Positions 38,485 through 47,312 of a DNA stretch of 48,845 nt are shown piece after piece. Made by a program: the position numbers and the translations under genes. The stretch is taken from contig CAZGYD010000006.1 of the NCBI GenBank assembly GCA_964530115.1, positions 1 to 48,845 of the forward strand, written 5' to 3'. Source of the stretch: Fen-999 sp964530115. Its GTDB lineage: Bacteria > Pseudomonadota > Gammaproteobacteria > Burkholderiales > Rhodocyclaceae. The notes below the pieces were generated by a model, which worked only from the letters and a program-made list of their open reading frames with translations, was not told the origin of the DNA and searched no databases. Within the stretch, counting starts at the first letter, position 1. Each line of letters opens with the position of its first letter.

Positions 38485-39606
38485 ATGCGTCTTTTCCTCG
38501 TTCTGCTGTCGCTTCTGGCAGCCCTGCCGGCCGTTGCCCAGACCGTCCAGCCCCCGCCGGTCGCGGCGCGTGCCTGGCTCTTGATCGATTTCGCCTCCGG
38601 TCAGCCACTCGCCGAGCGGGACGCCGATGTCCGCATCGAGCCGGCATCGCTGACCAAGCTGATGACCGCCTACCTGACGTTCGCGGCACTAAGAGAAGGC
38701 TCTCTGAAGCCAGACCAGCAGGTCACGGTGTCGGAACGTGCGTGGAAGGCCCCCGGGTCGCGCATGTTCATCGAACCGAAGCGGCCAGTAACGGTGCAGG
38801 AGCTGATCCAGGGCATGATCGTCCAATCGGGCAACGATGCCTGCATCGCGCTGGCCGAGGCCGTCGCCGGCTCCGAGGAGGCTTTCGCCCAGCGCATGAA
38901 CCTCGAGGCGAAACGCCTTGGTCTCGCCAACACGCAGTTCATGAACGCCACCGGCCTGCCCGATCCCCAGCACTACTCGACGGCACGCGACCTCGCCACG
39001 CTCGCCCGCGCGGTCATCCGCGATTTTCCCGAGTACTACCCGATCTACGCGCAGAAGGAATACACCTACAACCGCATCACCCAGCCCAACCGCAACCGTC
39101 TGCTCTGGCTCGATCCGGCCGTCGACGGCGTCAAGACCGGCCATACCGCGGCTGCCGGTTATTGCCTGATTGCCTCGGCAAAGCGCGGCCCGCGGCGGCT
39201 GATTTCGGTGGTCCTCGGCGCCGATTCCGATGCGCTGCGCGCTCAGGAGGCACAACGGCTGCTCAATTTCGGCTTCCAGAATTTCGACGCCGTGCGTCTG
39301 TATGAAAAATCCCAGCCATTGTCGCAACTAAAGGTCTTCAAGGGCAGCCGCTCGTCGGTGGCTGCCGGTTTTCTCGACGATTTCGTGCTCTCGCTGCCCA
39401 AAGGCGCTGCCAGCCGGTTGAAGGCCGAGGTGATCAGCCGCCAACCGCTGCTCGCGCCGCTGCAACGGGGCCAACAGGTCGCAACGCTGAAGCTCTCCCT
39501 CGACGACAAACCGTTCGGCGAATTTCCCCTGCTGGCGCTCGACGACGTGCCAATGGCCGGCCTGTTCGGCCGAGCCTGGGACACGCTGATGCTGTGGTTC
39601 AAGTGA
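38485..39606 (+). CDS. dacC: D-alanyl-D-alanine carboxypeptidase (PBP5/6 family)
   Basis: A 373-aa low-molecular-mass PBP that trims the terminal D-Ala from pentapeptides. A signal peptide of ~19 residues ends VAQ. The three active-site motifs are Ser55-Lys58 (PASLTKLM), SGN at 115-117 and KTG at 217-219. The C-terminal domain and amphipathic anchor (ending AWDTLMLWFK) tether it to the inner membrane. Whether dacA or dacC is the better name is not decidable. The next gene starts on its stop codon (GTGA). Confidence 0.94.
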   Translation: MRLFLVLLSLLAALPAVAQTVQPPPVAARAWLLIDFASGQPLAERDADVRIEPASLTKLMTAYLTFAALREGSLKPDQQVTVSERAWKAPGSRMFIEPKRPVTVQELIQGMIVQSGNDACIALAEAVAGSEEAFAQRMNLEAKRLGLANTQFMNATGLPDPQHYSTARDLATLARAVIRDFPEYYPIYAQKEYTYNRITQPNRNRLLWLDPAVDGVKTGHTAAAGYCLIASAKRGPRRLISVVLGADSDALRAQEAQRLLNFGFQNFDAVRLYEKSQPLSQLKVFKGSRSSVAAGFLDDFVLSLPKGAASRLKAEVISRQPLLAPLQRGQQVATLKLSLDDKPFGEFPLLALDDVPMAGLFGRAWDTLMLWFK

Positions 39607-40472
39607 GCACCGTCTATCTGAACGGCGAGTTCCTGCCCATCGAGCAGGCGCGGGTGCCGGTCATGGACCGCGGCTTCCTGTTCGGCGACGGTGTTTATGA
39701 GGTGGTCCCCGTCTATTCGCGGCGGCCATTCCGGCTCGACGAGCACCTGGATCGCCTCCAGCGCAGCCTGGACGGCATCCGGCTCGCCAATCCGCACACC
39801 GGCACGGAATGGAGACGGCTGGTCGGCCGCATCGTCGAGATGGCCGAGTGCGACGACCAGTCGGTGCTTCTCCAGGTGACGCGGGGACCCATGGACGTAC
39901 GCAATCACGCCTTTCCCGCAAAGACCACGCCAACCGTGTTCATCATGAGCGAGCCGCTGGTGACGCCGCCGGCCGAGCAGCGCGAGCGGGGCGTCGCCGC
40001 CATTTCCGCGGCCGATTTCCGCTGGCTGCGCTGCGATCTCAAGGCAACCTCGCTGCTCGCCAACTGCCTGCTGCGCCAGATGGCCGTGGATGCCGGCTGC
40101 ACCGAGACGCTGCTGTTCCGTGACGGCTTCCTCACCGAGGGCGCGGCCTCGAACATCTTCGTGGTCAGGGACGGTCGCTTGCTCGCGCCTCAGAAGAACC
40201 ACCTGATGCTCACCGGCATCACCTACGACGTCGTGCTCGAACTTGCCGCGATGCATGGCCTTCCGCACGAGATCCGCGACATCCGCGAGGAGGAAGTGCG
40301 CATGGCCGACGAACTGTGGATGACCTCTTCGACCAAGGAGGTGCTGCCCATCGTCACCCTTGATGGCCGGCCAGTCGGGCACGGCGAAAATCGGGGCCGG
40401 CCCGGGCCGATGTTCGCGCGCATGTACGGCTGGTACCAGGACTTCAAGCGCGAGGTAATGCGCGGTGGCTGA
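39603..40472 (+). CDS. dat: D-amino acid aminotransferase
   Basis: A 289-aa fold-IV PLP enzyme. The pyridoxal lysine is Lys147 in RCDLKATSLLANCL, and Glu179 in LTEGAASNIF contacts the cofactor nitrogen, as in Bacillus D-amino-acid transaminase. It interconverts D-Ala and D-Glu, the two D-amino acids of peptidoglycan, which fits its place right after the D-Ala carboxypeptidase. The start is GTG at 39603 overlapping the dacC stop; an ATG nine bases earlier is possible. Confidence 0.9.
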   Translation: MSTVYLNGEFLPIEQARVPVMDRGFLFGDGVYEVVPVYSRRPFRLDEHLDRLQRSLDGIRLANPHTGTEWRRLVGRIVEMAECDDQSVLLQVTRGPMDVRNHAFPAKTTPTVFIMSEPLVTPPAEQRERGVAAISAADFRWLRCDLKATSLLANCLLRQMAVDAGCTETLLFRDGFLTEGAASNIFVVRDGRLLAPQKNHLMLTGITYDVVLELAAMHGLPHEIRDIREEEVRMADELWMTSSTKEVLPIVTLDGRPVGHGENRGRPGPMFARMYGWYQDFKREVMRGG

Positions 40473-40725
40473 GACGCTGATCGAATTCCCCTGTGATTTT
40501 CCGATCAAGATCATGGGCGCAACCCGGCCCGGTTTCGCGCAGGCGATCTGCGAAGTGGTGAAGCGGCACGCACCGGACTTCGATGCGGCGACCATGGAAA
40601 TGCGCGCCTCGCGGGCCGGCCATTACCTTTCCCTCACCTGCACCGTGCGGGCGACCTCGCAGGCCCAGCTCGACGCCCTCTACCGTGATCTGACGAGCCA
40701 TCCGCTCGTCAGGGTCGTCTTGTGA
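40465..40725 (+). CDS. ybeD: DUF493 family protein YbeD
   Basis: An 86-aa ACT-like fold protein that sits before lipB in many proteobacteria. LIEFPCDFPIKIMG near 5-18 and the C-terminal YRDLTSHPLVRVVL are diagnostic. Role not established; a regulatory or lipoate-linked function is only suggested by gene order. The GTG start lies 8 bp inside dat. Confidence 0.9.
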   Translation: MAETLIEFPCDFPIKIMGATRPGFAQAICEVVKRHAPDFDAATMEMRASRAGHYLSLTCTVRATSQAQLDALYRDLTSHPLVRVVL

Positions 40726-40733
40726 TCTAGCCT

Positions 40734-41330
40734 GTGATCGCCCGGCGTCTTACCACGGCTGAGTTTGAAACGACCTGGCGCGCGATGCAGGATTTCACGG
40801 CCCGGCGCACTGCCGACACCGCGGACGAGCTTTGGCTGTGCGAACACCCGCCCGTGTTCACGCTCGGACTCGCAGGAAGACCAGAACATCTGCTGCGCGA
40901 TGTCGGCATCCCGATGATCAAGACCGATCGCGGCGGCCAGATCACCTATCACGGTCCCGGACAGCTCGTCTGCTACCTGTTGCTCGATCTCCGGCGACGT
41001 CGCCTGGGTGTCCGCGACCTCGTCCGGCGGATCGAGCAGGCCGTCATCGCCCTGCTCGGCGATTACGGCATCGAGGGCGCGCGGCGCGAGGGCGCGCCGG
41101 GTGTCTACGTCGGCGGCGCCAAGATCGCCGCGCTGGGGCTGCGGATCCGCAACGGTTGCTGCTACCATGGCCTGTCGCTCAACGTCGCCATGGACCTTTC
41201 GCCGTTTTCGGCGATCAACCCCTGCGGCTACGAGGGCCTGGCGATCACCCAGCTTCGGGACCTTTGCGGCGAAGACAGCATCGACCGTGTCGGCGACCGG
41301 CTGGTCGAACATCTCGAAAGGAACCTGTGA
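40734..41330 (+). CDS. lipB: Octanoyl-[ACP]:protein octanoyltransferase LipB
   Basis: LipB moves octanoyl from acyl carrier protein to lipoyl domains. 198 aa. Motifs: RGGQITYHGPGQ near 66-77, the catalytic Lys130 in GGAKIAALG and Cys164 in NPCGYEG. The start is GTG at 40734, eight bases after ybeD. Repeat copy 8 covers codons 4-11 (RRLTTAEF), where homologues I recall read differently but with the same spacing. Coupled to lipA by GTGA. Confidence 0.95.
   Translation: MIARRLTTAEFETTWRAMQDFTARRTADTADELWLCEHPPVFTLGLAGRPEHLLRDVGIPMIKTDRGGQITYHGPGQLVCYLLLDLRRRRLGVRDLVRRIEQAVIALLGDYGIEGARREGAPGVYVGGAKIAALGLRIRNGCCYHGLSLNVAMDLSPFSAINPCGYEGLAITQLRDLCGEDSIDRVGDRLVEHLERNL
40744..40766 (+). repeat. Dispersed 23-bp repeat, copy 8
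   Basis: 22 of 23 consensus bases, starting ten bases into lipB, in yet another reading register (codon base 2 at the repeat start). Confidence 0.78.
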
Positions 41331-42259
41331 AACAAAAAGGCGAAGCCAAGACCGCGCGCATCCCGATCAAGGTGGTGCCGGCTGCCGAGCCCCTGAAAAA
41401 GCCGGCATGGATCCGCGTCAAGGCGGGCAACTCGGCGGCGCGCTTCGGCGAGATCAAACAAATTTTGCGTGAGCACCGGCTGCACACGGTCTGCGAGGAA
41501 GCCACCTGCCCGAACATCGGCGAGTGCTTCGGCAAGGGCACGGCCACGTTCATGATCCTCGGCGACCTGTGCACCCGCCGCTGCCCCTTTTGCGACGTCG
41601 GCCACGGCAAGCCGCTGCCGCCGGACGCCGACGAGCCACGGCAACTCGCCGAAACCATCGCGGCAATGAAGTTGAAATACGCCGTCATCACCAGTGTCGA
41701 CCGCGACGATCTCAAGGACGGCGGCGCCGGCCACTTCGCCGAGTGCATCGCGCGGATCCGCGAATGCTCCCCGGGAACGAAGATCGAGGTGCTGGTGCCC
41801 GATTTCCGCGGCCGGCTGGAAATCGCCCTCGATGCCTTCACAGACCATCTGCCGGACGTGATGAACCACAACCTGGAAACCGTGCCGCGTCTTTACAAGC
41901 AGGCCCGACCCGGCGCCGACTACGCCCATTCGCTGCGGCTGCTTGAGGCGTTCAAGGCGCGTCACGCGGGTATTCCGACCAAGTCGGGTCTGATGGTGGG
42001 CCTGGGCGAAACCGACGAGGAGATCCTGCAAACGATGCGCGACCTGCGCGCCCACGGCGTCGAGATGCTCACCATCGGCCAATATCTCGCCCCTTCGGCG
42101 CACCACCTGCCGGTAATGCGCTATGTGCATCCCGACGTATTCGCGATGTATGCGCGCGAAGCGGAAGCGATGGGCTTCACCAGTGCCGCCTGCGCGCCGC
42201 TGGTGCGCTCGAGCTACCACGCCGACCGGCAAGCTGACGAGGCGGGGATATTGCAATGA
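41327..42259 (+). CDS. lipA: Lipoyl synthase
   Basis: A radical-SAM enzyme inserting two sulphurs into protein-bound octanoyl. 310 aa. The auxiliary cluster cysteines are C56, C61 and C67 (CEEATCPNIGEC), the SAM cluster is CxxxCxxC at C82, C86 and C89, and the C-terminal RSSYHAD near 294-300 carries the cluster-ligating serine. The start is GTG on the lipB stop, with a GAAAGGA ribosome site; any longer frame only shadows lipB. Confidence 0.96.
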   Translation: MKQKGEAKTARIPIKVVPAAEPLKKPAWIRVKAGNSAARFGEIKQILREHRLHTVCEEATCPNIGECFGKGTATFMILGDLCTRRCPFCDVGHGKPLPPDADEPRQLAETIAAMKLKYAVITSVDRDDLKDGGAGHFAECIARIRECSPGTKIEVLVPDFRGRLEIALDAFTDHLPDVMNHNLETVPRLYKQARPGADYAHSLRLLEAFKARHAGIPTKSGLMVGLGETDEEILQTMRDLRAHGVEMLTIGQYLAPSAHHLPVMRYVHPDVFAMYAREAEAMGFTSAACAPLVRSSYHADRQADEAGILQ

Positions 42260-42316
42260 GGCGGCTGCTGAGCACATAAACGCTTTGAATCGAACGAGCG
42301 ACCGACATCGCCGAAA

Positions 42317-42838
42317 ATGCACTTTTCATTCCCGCCGTCCATCCCCATGCTGAAGCTGTTGCGGGCGCTTGTTGCCCTCCTTGCTTTATTGCCGGCCATG
42401 GCCGGCTCGGCAACGGCGGGCGTCGGTGTCGGCGACACGGTACCGGCGCTCGACATCCGCCTGCTCGACGGCAAGGTCGTCAATCTCGGCGCACTGAGGA
42501 AACGGCCCGTCGTCGTCACCTTCTGGGCCACCTGGTGCCCCCCCTGCCACAAGGAGATGGCCGACTTGCAGGTACTCTACGACCGTTATCGGGCCAAGGG
42601 ACTGGAGGTCATCGCCATCTCGGTCAATACCGATCGCGCCCAGGTCGACGACTTCGTCAAGGGCCGCGGCCTGACCTACCCGATGGCCATGAGCGTGCCG
42701 CGCCACAACGAAGTCTTTGGCCCCATGCTCTTCCCGCCGCGCCTGTTCGTGATCGACCCGGACGGCAAGGTGGTGCTGAGCCACTGGGGCCCGGTGCGCT
42801 TCGAGGCGCTCGAAGCGACGGTCAAGGCGATGCTCTGA
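42317..42838 (+). CDS. TlpA-like thioredoxin-fold protein
   Basis: A 173-aa exported redoxin. A signal peptide or anchor spans about 11-35. The active site WCPPC (Cys74, Cys77) follows FWAT, and FPPRLFVIDPDGKVV holds the cis-Pro side. Such proteins reduce periplasmic disulphides, for instance in cytochrome c maturation. An alternative ATG at 42347 begins directly at the signal sequence. Confidence 0.88.
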   Translation: MHFSFPPSIPMLKLLRALVALLALLPAMAGSATAGVGVGDTVPALDIRLLDGKVVNLGALRKRPVVVTFWATWCPPCHKEMADLQVLYDRYRAKGLEVIAISVNTDRAQVDDFVKGRGLTYPMAMSVPRHNEVFGPMLFPPRLFVIDPDGKVVLSHWGPVRFEALEATVKAML

Positions 42839-42839
42839 C

Positions 42840-43643
42840 GTGACCACGCGGCTTGCGACGACGCTCTCCCTCCTCGTGCTGGCAGCGGCGGCCCATGCGG
42901 GCGCCGGCGACTGGGATGCCCGGGCGCGGCAATGCCTCGCGGGACTGGATGCGGCGAAAACAGACGCCGAGCGGCGCTGCCTGAAGGTTCTTCGCCAAGC
43001 CGAGGAAAGCGGGCTCACCAGCGAAATGGTCGTCAGCGTCATGAACCGGCTTGGCGCCTTCTACGACGCGAAAGGCCGCTTCGACGACGCCGAACGCATG
43101 TACCGCCGCGCGCTCCTCGTCAAGGAAAAAGTGTTGGGCCCGGACAGCCCGGAACTGGTCAATGGCATCCACAGTCTCGCGCAGCTCTTCTGGAGTCGTG
43201 GCTGGTTCGAATACACCGAGCCGCTCTACCGCCAGGCGCTGACGATCCGTGAAAAGGCCTTCGGCCACGATCACCCGGCGGTTGCCGCCAGCCTCAACAA
43301 TCTTGGCCTGCTCTACTGGAACCAAGGCCGGTACGACGTCGCCGAACCGTTCTTTCGCGAGGCGCTGGCGATCACCGAACGCGTCTTCGGTACCGAACAT
43401 CCCGAAGTTGCAACGGCGATGAGCAACCTCGCCGTGCTCTGTGACAATGCCGGCAAGGCATTGGAGGCCGAACGCCTCTACCGGCGGGCGTTGGAGATCC
43501 GGGAAAAGGCCTTCGGCCCGACGCATCCGGTGGTCACCGGCAGCATCAACAACCTCGTGCTTTATTACCGCGGCCACGGAAGGAACGAAGACGCCGACCT
43601 TCTGGCCCGGCGCCTGAGCCAGCCGGGGGCTGACGCGCGGTAG
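42840..43643 (+). CDS. Periplasmic tetratricopeptide-repeat protein
   Basis: A 267-aa protein with a signal peptide (about 1-20, ending AHA) and at least four 42-residue kinesin-light-chain-type TPR units. Examples are RFDDAERMYRRALLVKEKVL, WFEYTEPLYRQALTIREKAF, RYDVAEPFFREALAITERVF and ALEAERLYRRALEIREKAF, each followed by G-x-x-HP. It probably mediates protein contacts; no enzymatic motif is seen. The GTG start is one base after the preceding stop. Confidence 0.85.
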   Translation: MTTRLATTLSLLVLAAAAHAGAGDWDARARQCLAGLDAAKTDAERRCLKVLRQAEESGLTSEMVVSVMNRLGAFYDAKGRFDDAERMYRRALLVKEKVLGPDSPELVNGIHSLAQLFWSRGWFEYTEPLYRQALTIREKAFGHDHPAVAASLNNLGLLYWNQGRYDVAEPFFREALAITERVFGTEHPEVATAMSNLAVLCDNAGKALEAERLYRRALEIREKAFGPTHPVVTGSINNLVLYYRGHGRNEDADLLARRLSQPGADAR

Positions 43644-43646
43644 AAT
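43641..43646 (+). promoter_or_regulatory. Possible -10 hexamer built on a stop codon
   Basis: TAGAAT whose first three bases are the stop codon of the TPR gene. It may drive rep, 141 bp downstream. No clear -35. Confidence 0.3.
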
Positions 43647-43722
43647 CCGCGCCCGCTTCGTTCTCGGAAGGGTCTCCGCCATCCAACCCGTTCGTGCCAC
43701 CCCGTTCATGCGGGTCGCGGCT

Positions 43723-43745
43723 GGCGTGTCACGACGGCTGAGTTT
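43723..43745 (+). repeat. Dispersed 23-bp repeat, copy 9
   Basis: Perfect consensus match, 41 bp before the rep start in the 143-bp gap, with CT before it and CGCG after it as in copy 1. Confidence 0.85.
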
Positions 43746-43786
43746 CGCGATCATGTCCGCAACACCCCCCAGATCCGGAATCATCG

Positions 43787-45790
43787 ATGGCTGAATCGCT
43801 CAATGCGCCCCAGCGCGAGGCCGTCCGCTACCTCGACGGCCCGCTGCTCGTGCTCGCTGGTGCGGGCAGCGGCAAGACGCGCGTGATCACGCAGAAGATC
43901 GCCTGGCTCATCGGCGAATGCGGCATCGCGCCCGAAAAGATCACCGCGATCACCTTCACCAACAAGGCCGCGAAGGAGATGAAGGAGCGCGCGGCGAAGC
44001 TCGTCGGCGGACGTGCCGAGGGGCTGGCCATCTCGACCTTTCACGCACTCGGCGTGCGCATCCTGCGCCAGGAGGCACGCCACCTCGGTCTGAAGCCGGG
44101 CTTCTCCATTTTCGACGCCTCGGACACGGCCCAGCTCTTCCAGGAAATGCTCAAGGACGCCGACAAAGCGCGTATCCGGCTGATCCAAAACCGCATCTCG
44201 CTCTGGAAAAACGCGGTCGTCGGTCCCGAGGAAGCGGCGGGCAACGCCGGCGACGATCTCGAAGCCCATGCAGCAAAGGTGTATGCCGATTACGAGCGCA
44301 CGCTGCGCGCCTACCAGGCCGTCGACTTCGATGACCTGATCCGGCTGCCGGTCGAACTATTCGAAGCGCACGAAGACATCGCGTTACGCTGGCGCAGCCG
44401 CATCTGGCACCTGCTCGTCGACGAGTACCAGGACACCAACCGTTGCCAGTACCGGCTGATGAAGCTCCTGACCGGCCCGCGCGCGAGCTTTACGGCTGTC
44501 GGAGACGACGACCAGTCGATCTACGCCTGGCGCGGCGCCGACATCGGCAACCTGAGGCTGCTACGCGACGAGTATCCCCGACTGAAGATCATCAAGCTCG
44601 AACAGAACTACCGGTCGACCACGCGCATCCTCGCGGCGGCCAACGCGCTGATCCGCCACAATCCCAAGCTTTTCGATAAGCGCCTCTGGTCCGACCGTGG
44701 CCACGGTGACGCCATCCAGGTCGTCGCCTGCCGGAACGACGAGCACGAGGCCGAGTGGCTTGCAGCGCGCTTGCAGGCACACCGTTTCGAACATCGCGGC
44801 AAGTGGTCCGACTACGCCGTGCTCTACCGGGGCAACCATCAAGCACGTGCCTTCGAACAACAACTGCGCACGAACAAGATCCCTTACGTGCTCTCGGGCG
44901 GCCAGTCGTTCTTCGAGCGCGCCGAAATCAAGGACATCACGAGCTACCTGCGGCTGCTCGCCAACCAGGACGACGATCCCGCCTTCATCCGCGCCGTGAC
45001 GACGCCCAAGCGCGGCATCGGCGGCACGACGCTGGAGGCGCTCGGCAAGGCCGCCGGCCGGCGTCACCAGAGCCTCTTCGCCGCCGTGTTCGCGCCGGGC
45101 ATCGAGACCGAGCTGTCAGCGAAGCCACTCGGCGCTTTGCGCGAATTCGCACAATTCATCAATCGCATGGAACACCGCGCCGGCCGCGAACCGGCACGCC
45201 AGGTACTCGACGACCTCCTGAAGGCGATCGGTTACGAGACCTGGCTGTTCGAGACGCTCGAGCCGAGGGATGCCGAAAACCGCTGGTCGAATGTGCGCGA
45301 CTTTGCCGACTGGCTGGGCAAGAAGGGTGATGAGGAAAACAAGACGCTCGCCGAACTCGCCCAGACCGTGGCCCTCCTGTCGATGCTCGACAAGCGCGAG
45401 GAAGCCCAGGACGCGGTCCAGCTCGCCACGCTGCATGCCGCCAAGGGCCTCGAGTTCCGCCACGTCTTTCTGGTCGGCGTCGAGGAAGGCCTCCTGCCGC
45501 ACCGTGACTGTCTCGACGCCGAGCGGCTGGAGGAAGAGCGGCGGCTGATGTACGTCGGCATCACCCGGGCACAGTTGAGCCTGACGATCACCTGGTGCGA
45601 AAAACGGAAGCAGGGTCGCGAAGTGACGGAGCGGCAGATCTCCCGTTTCGTCGCCGAGATGGGCGACGATCTCAAGCATGCCGGCCGAAATACGACGGCC
45701 GATGACAAGGCCGCCGGCCGGGAGCGGCTCGCCCAACTGCGGGCGATGCTCGCGGCGACGACGCATCCTGCCACGCCTTCGAGGCCCTAG
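43787..45790 (+). CDS. rep: ATP-dependent DNA helicase Rep (UvrD/Rep family)
   Basis: A 667-aa superfamily-1 3'-to-5' helicase that clears proteins ahead of replication forks. LNAPQREAV is the Q motif, GAGSGKT (25-31) Walker A, VDEYQDTN near 210 motif II, GDDDQSIYAWRGA motif III and LEQNYRSTTRIL motif IV. ATLHAAKGLEFRHVFLVGVEEG and YVGITRAQ are motifs V-VI. The length matches Rep better than UvrD. Single gene with a repeat copy just upstream. Confidence 0.93.
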   Translation: MAESLNAPQREAVRYLDGPLLVLAGAGSGKTRVITQKIAWLIGECGIAPEKITAITFTNKAAKEMKERAAKLVGGRAEGLAISTFHALGVRILRQEARHLGLKPGFSIFDASDTAQLFQEMLKDADKARIRLIQNRISLWKNAVVGPEEAAGNAGDDLEAHAAKVYADYERTLRAYQAVDFDDLIRLPVELFEAHEDIALRWRSRIWHLLVDEYQDTNRCQYRLMKLLTGPRASFTAVGDDDQSIYAWRGADIGNLRLLRDEYPRLKIIKLEQNYRSTTRILAAANALIRHNPKLFDKRLWSDRGHGDAIQVVACRNDEHEAEWLAARLQAHRFEHRGKWSDYAVLYRGNHQARAFEQQLRTNKIPYVLSGGQSFFERAEIKDITSYLRLLANQDDDPAFIRAVTTPKRGIGGTTLEALGKAAGRRHQSLFAAVFAPGIETELSAKPLGALREFAQFINRMEHRAGREPARQVLDDLLKAIGYETWLFETLEPRDAENRWSNVRDFADWLGKKGDEENKTLAELAQTVALLSMLDKREEAQDAVQLATLHAAKGLEFRHVFLVGVEEGLLPHRDCLDAERLEEERRLMYVGITRAQLSLTITWCEKRKQGREVTERQISRFVAEMGDDLKHAGRNTTADDKAAGRERLAQLRAMLAATTHPATPSRP

Positions 45791-45872
45791 CCCACGACAC
45801 CGCTGGAAGACAGCAGAACCCGCGGACCATGATGGATCCGCGCCGCGCCCGCGAAGGAACTGGCTTGCGGAC

Positions 45873-46310
45873 CTATTCCTTGAAACTCGCGCCCGACTTG
45901 TTGGTCATGAAAACGATCGCGCGGCGAAGCTCGTCGTCCGTCGCATCGGCGGCACCGCCGCGGGGCGGCATGGCATTGAGGCCCTTGATCGCGGTCGCGA
46001 GCAACGCATCGAGGCCGGTCTTGATCCGTGGAGCCCAAGCCGCGGCATCGCCAGTCTTCGGCGCACCCGCAACGCCGGCCTCATGGCACGCACTACAGAC
46101 GGCCTTGTAGAGTTCCTCGCCACTGCGATTGCCGGCAGCGACCTTCGGTGCCGCCGGCGCCAGCACCACCCGCGCGACCGGGGCGATGCGCGCATTGACC
46201 GCCTCCTCGTCGGCCTTCGGCTTCGCGCCCATCGCCAGGACGACGGAAGTGCCCAGCGCGAATACGCTGGCAACGACCAAGGGATGGGTATCTTCGCTCC
46301 ACAACATCAT
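45873..46310 (-). CDS. Cytochrome c5-like monohaem c-type cytochrome
   Basis: A 145-aa membrane-anchored or periplasmic electron carrier. A hydrophobic segment spans about 10-28. The haem site CSACH is at 72-76, and Met114 in NAMPPRGG is the likely distal ligand. The AMPPRGG...TDDELRRAIVFM ending is typical of cytochrome c5 (CycB). ATG 46310 is followed at once by a second ATG. A minus-strand TATAAT lies about 50 bp upstream. Confidence 0.9.
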   Translation of the reverse strand: MMLWSEDTHPLVVASVFALGTSVVLAMGAKPKADEEAVNARIAPVARVVLAPAAPKVAAGNRSGEELYKAVCSACHEAGVAGAPKTGDAAAWAPRIKTGLDALLATAIKGLNAMPPRGGAADATDDELRRAIVFMTNKSGASFKE

Positions 46311-46361
46311 CAGGGCACCTCTCGAAAAAACCGCGCCGGGAATCCGACCGCCGTACTCGGA

Positions 46362-46367
46362 ATTATA
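46362..46367 (-). promoter_or_regulatory. Likely -10 hexamer of the cytochrome c5 gene
   Basis: Perfect TATAAT on the minus strand, in the 109-bp divergent gap between the cytochrome gene and the tRNA. Confidence 0.5.
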
Positions 46368-46388
46368 GCGATTCGGCGCCAGGCCCTG

Positions 46389-46394
46389 TAGAAT
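46389..46394 (+). promoter_or_regulatory. Possible -10 hexamer of tRNA-Arg
   Basis: TAGAAT lies 25 bp before the first tRNA base. The spacing to the mature 5' end is reasonable for a short leader; no strong -35 is visible. Confidence 0.4.
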
Positions 46395-46419
46395 GCGCGC
46401 TTGCAGACATTCCTGCCGC

Positions 46420-46496
46420 GCGCCCGTAGCTCAGTTGGATAGAGTACAGCCCTCCGAAGGCTGGGGTCGGACGTTCGAATCGTCTCGGGCGCGCCA
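46420..46496 (+). tRNA. tRNA-Arg (anticodon CCG)
   Basis: A 77-base cloverleaf. The acceptor GCGCCCG pairs with CGGGCGC, then discriminator G and encoded CCA. The anticodon stem CAGCC/GGCTG encloses loop CTCCGAA, giving anticodon CCG for CGG codons. The T-loop TTCGAAT sits on stem GGACG/CGTCT. The 91 bp after it contain nothing I recognise. No duplicate of the tRNA 3' end was found further right, so there is no visible att scar. Confidence 0.96.
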
Positions 46497-46587
46497 AATT
46501 CCCGTCTCCGGAAGCACTCTGCTCCGCGATTTCAGCCAAGCGGCCAGGGCACGCCCGTCAGCCCGCCTCCCGAGGCGTTTCTGATCT

Positions 46588-47292
46588 CTATTCTCCGCGC
46601 AAGATGCTGAACGCTTGAAACAGCCGGGGCGGAAGCGGAACGGTCAGCTTCCAATATATCGTCATCGGCCTTTCGCCTTCATGGCGCTCCAGCGTGACCG
46701 GGCCGCAGGCTCGATAGGGTTCGCCCTTGGCTAGGCGGACGAACAGCTGGAAGCTCCAGCCATTGCCCGGGCTCTCGATGTAACGTCGCCCCGCGCTGGT
46801 CGTCGGCCCGGCCGTATTCTGCGACTGCCAATGAAAGCGCTCGGCGCTGATGGCGTAATCGCGATAGGCGATGCGCTCGTGATAGCCCTCGTGTTTGTCG
46901 AGGGTCACGAAGAGCAGTTCGGTCTTTCTGTGCGGCAGAGGGAGAACCCCAGCTTGAAAAGGGGCTCGCCGTTTTGCGCTCATCCAGCCGACGGCCGTCA
47001 GAACTTCGCGGATGCCATAAGCCGCGTGCAGGCACAAGGGAACGTCCTCCAGACCTGGGATCGGCTGGCCGTGCAGGTAGCATCTGGATTGCAACACTTC
47101 ACCCAGTTCAGCCAGTTCCAGCCGATGATTCGGGTGATTGTGCAGTCTCTGGAGAAAATCCTTGCCGCTTCCCCGCTGGTGCTGCTGCGCATCCACCTGG
47201 TAGGTCAGCATTTGCAGAACGGTGCGCTCGCGCTCCGTCAGCACCTCGTCATACAGGCCATCGGTCAGGCTGGAGCTCTCGCCGTGGTTCAT
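46588..47292 (-). CDS. Stand-alone DUF3427 protein (helicase C-terminal domain without helicase)
   Basis: A 234-aa protein. LLFVTLDKHEGYHERIAYRD, FHWQSQNTAG, GWSFQLFVR and HEGERPMTIYWKLTVPLP form the DUF3427 domain, which normally ends ~1000-aa DEAD/DEAH restriction-type helicases with an N-terminal nuclease. Here those parts are absent: the gene starts at an ATG with a GGGAAAG ribosome site, 20 bp after the ADP-ribosylglycohydrolase stop. It is either a decayed helicase end or a genuine small gene working with its neighbour. It ends 91 bp from tRNA-Arg. Confidence 0.75.
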   Translation of the reverse strand: MNHGESSSLTDGLYDEVLTERERTVLQMLTYQVDAQQHQRGSGKDFLQRLHNHPNHRLELAELGEVLQSRCYLHGQPIPGLEDVPLCLHAAYGIREVLTAVGWMSAKRRAPFQAGVLPLPHRKTELLFVTLDKHEGYHERIAYRDYAISAERFHWQSQNTAGPTTSAGRRYIESPGNGWSFQLFVRLAKGEPYRACGPVTLERHEGERPMTIYWKLTVPLPPRLFQAFSILRGE

Positions 47293-47312
47293 TCATCTTT
47301 CCCGACGTGGCT

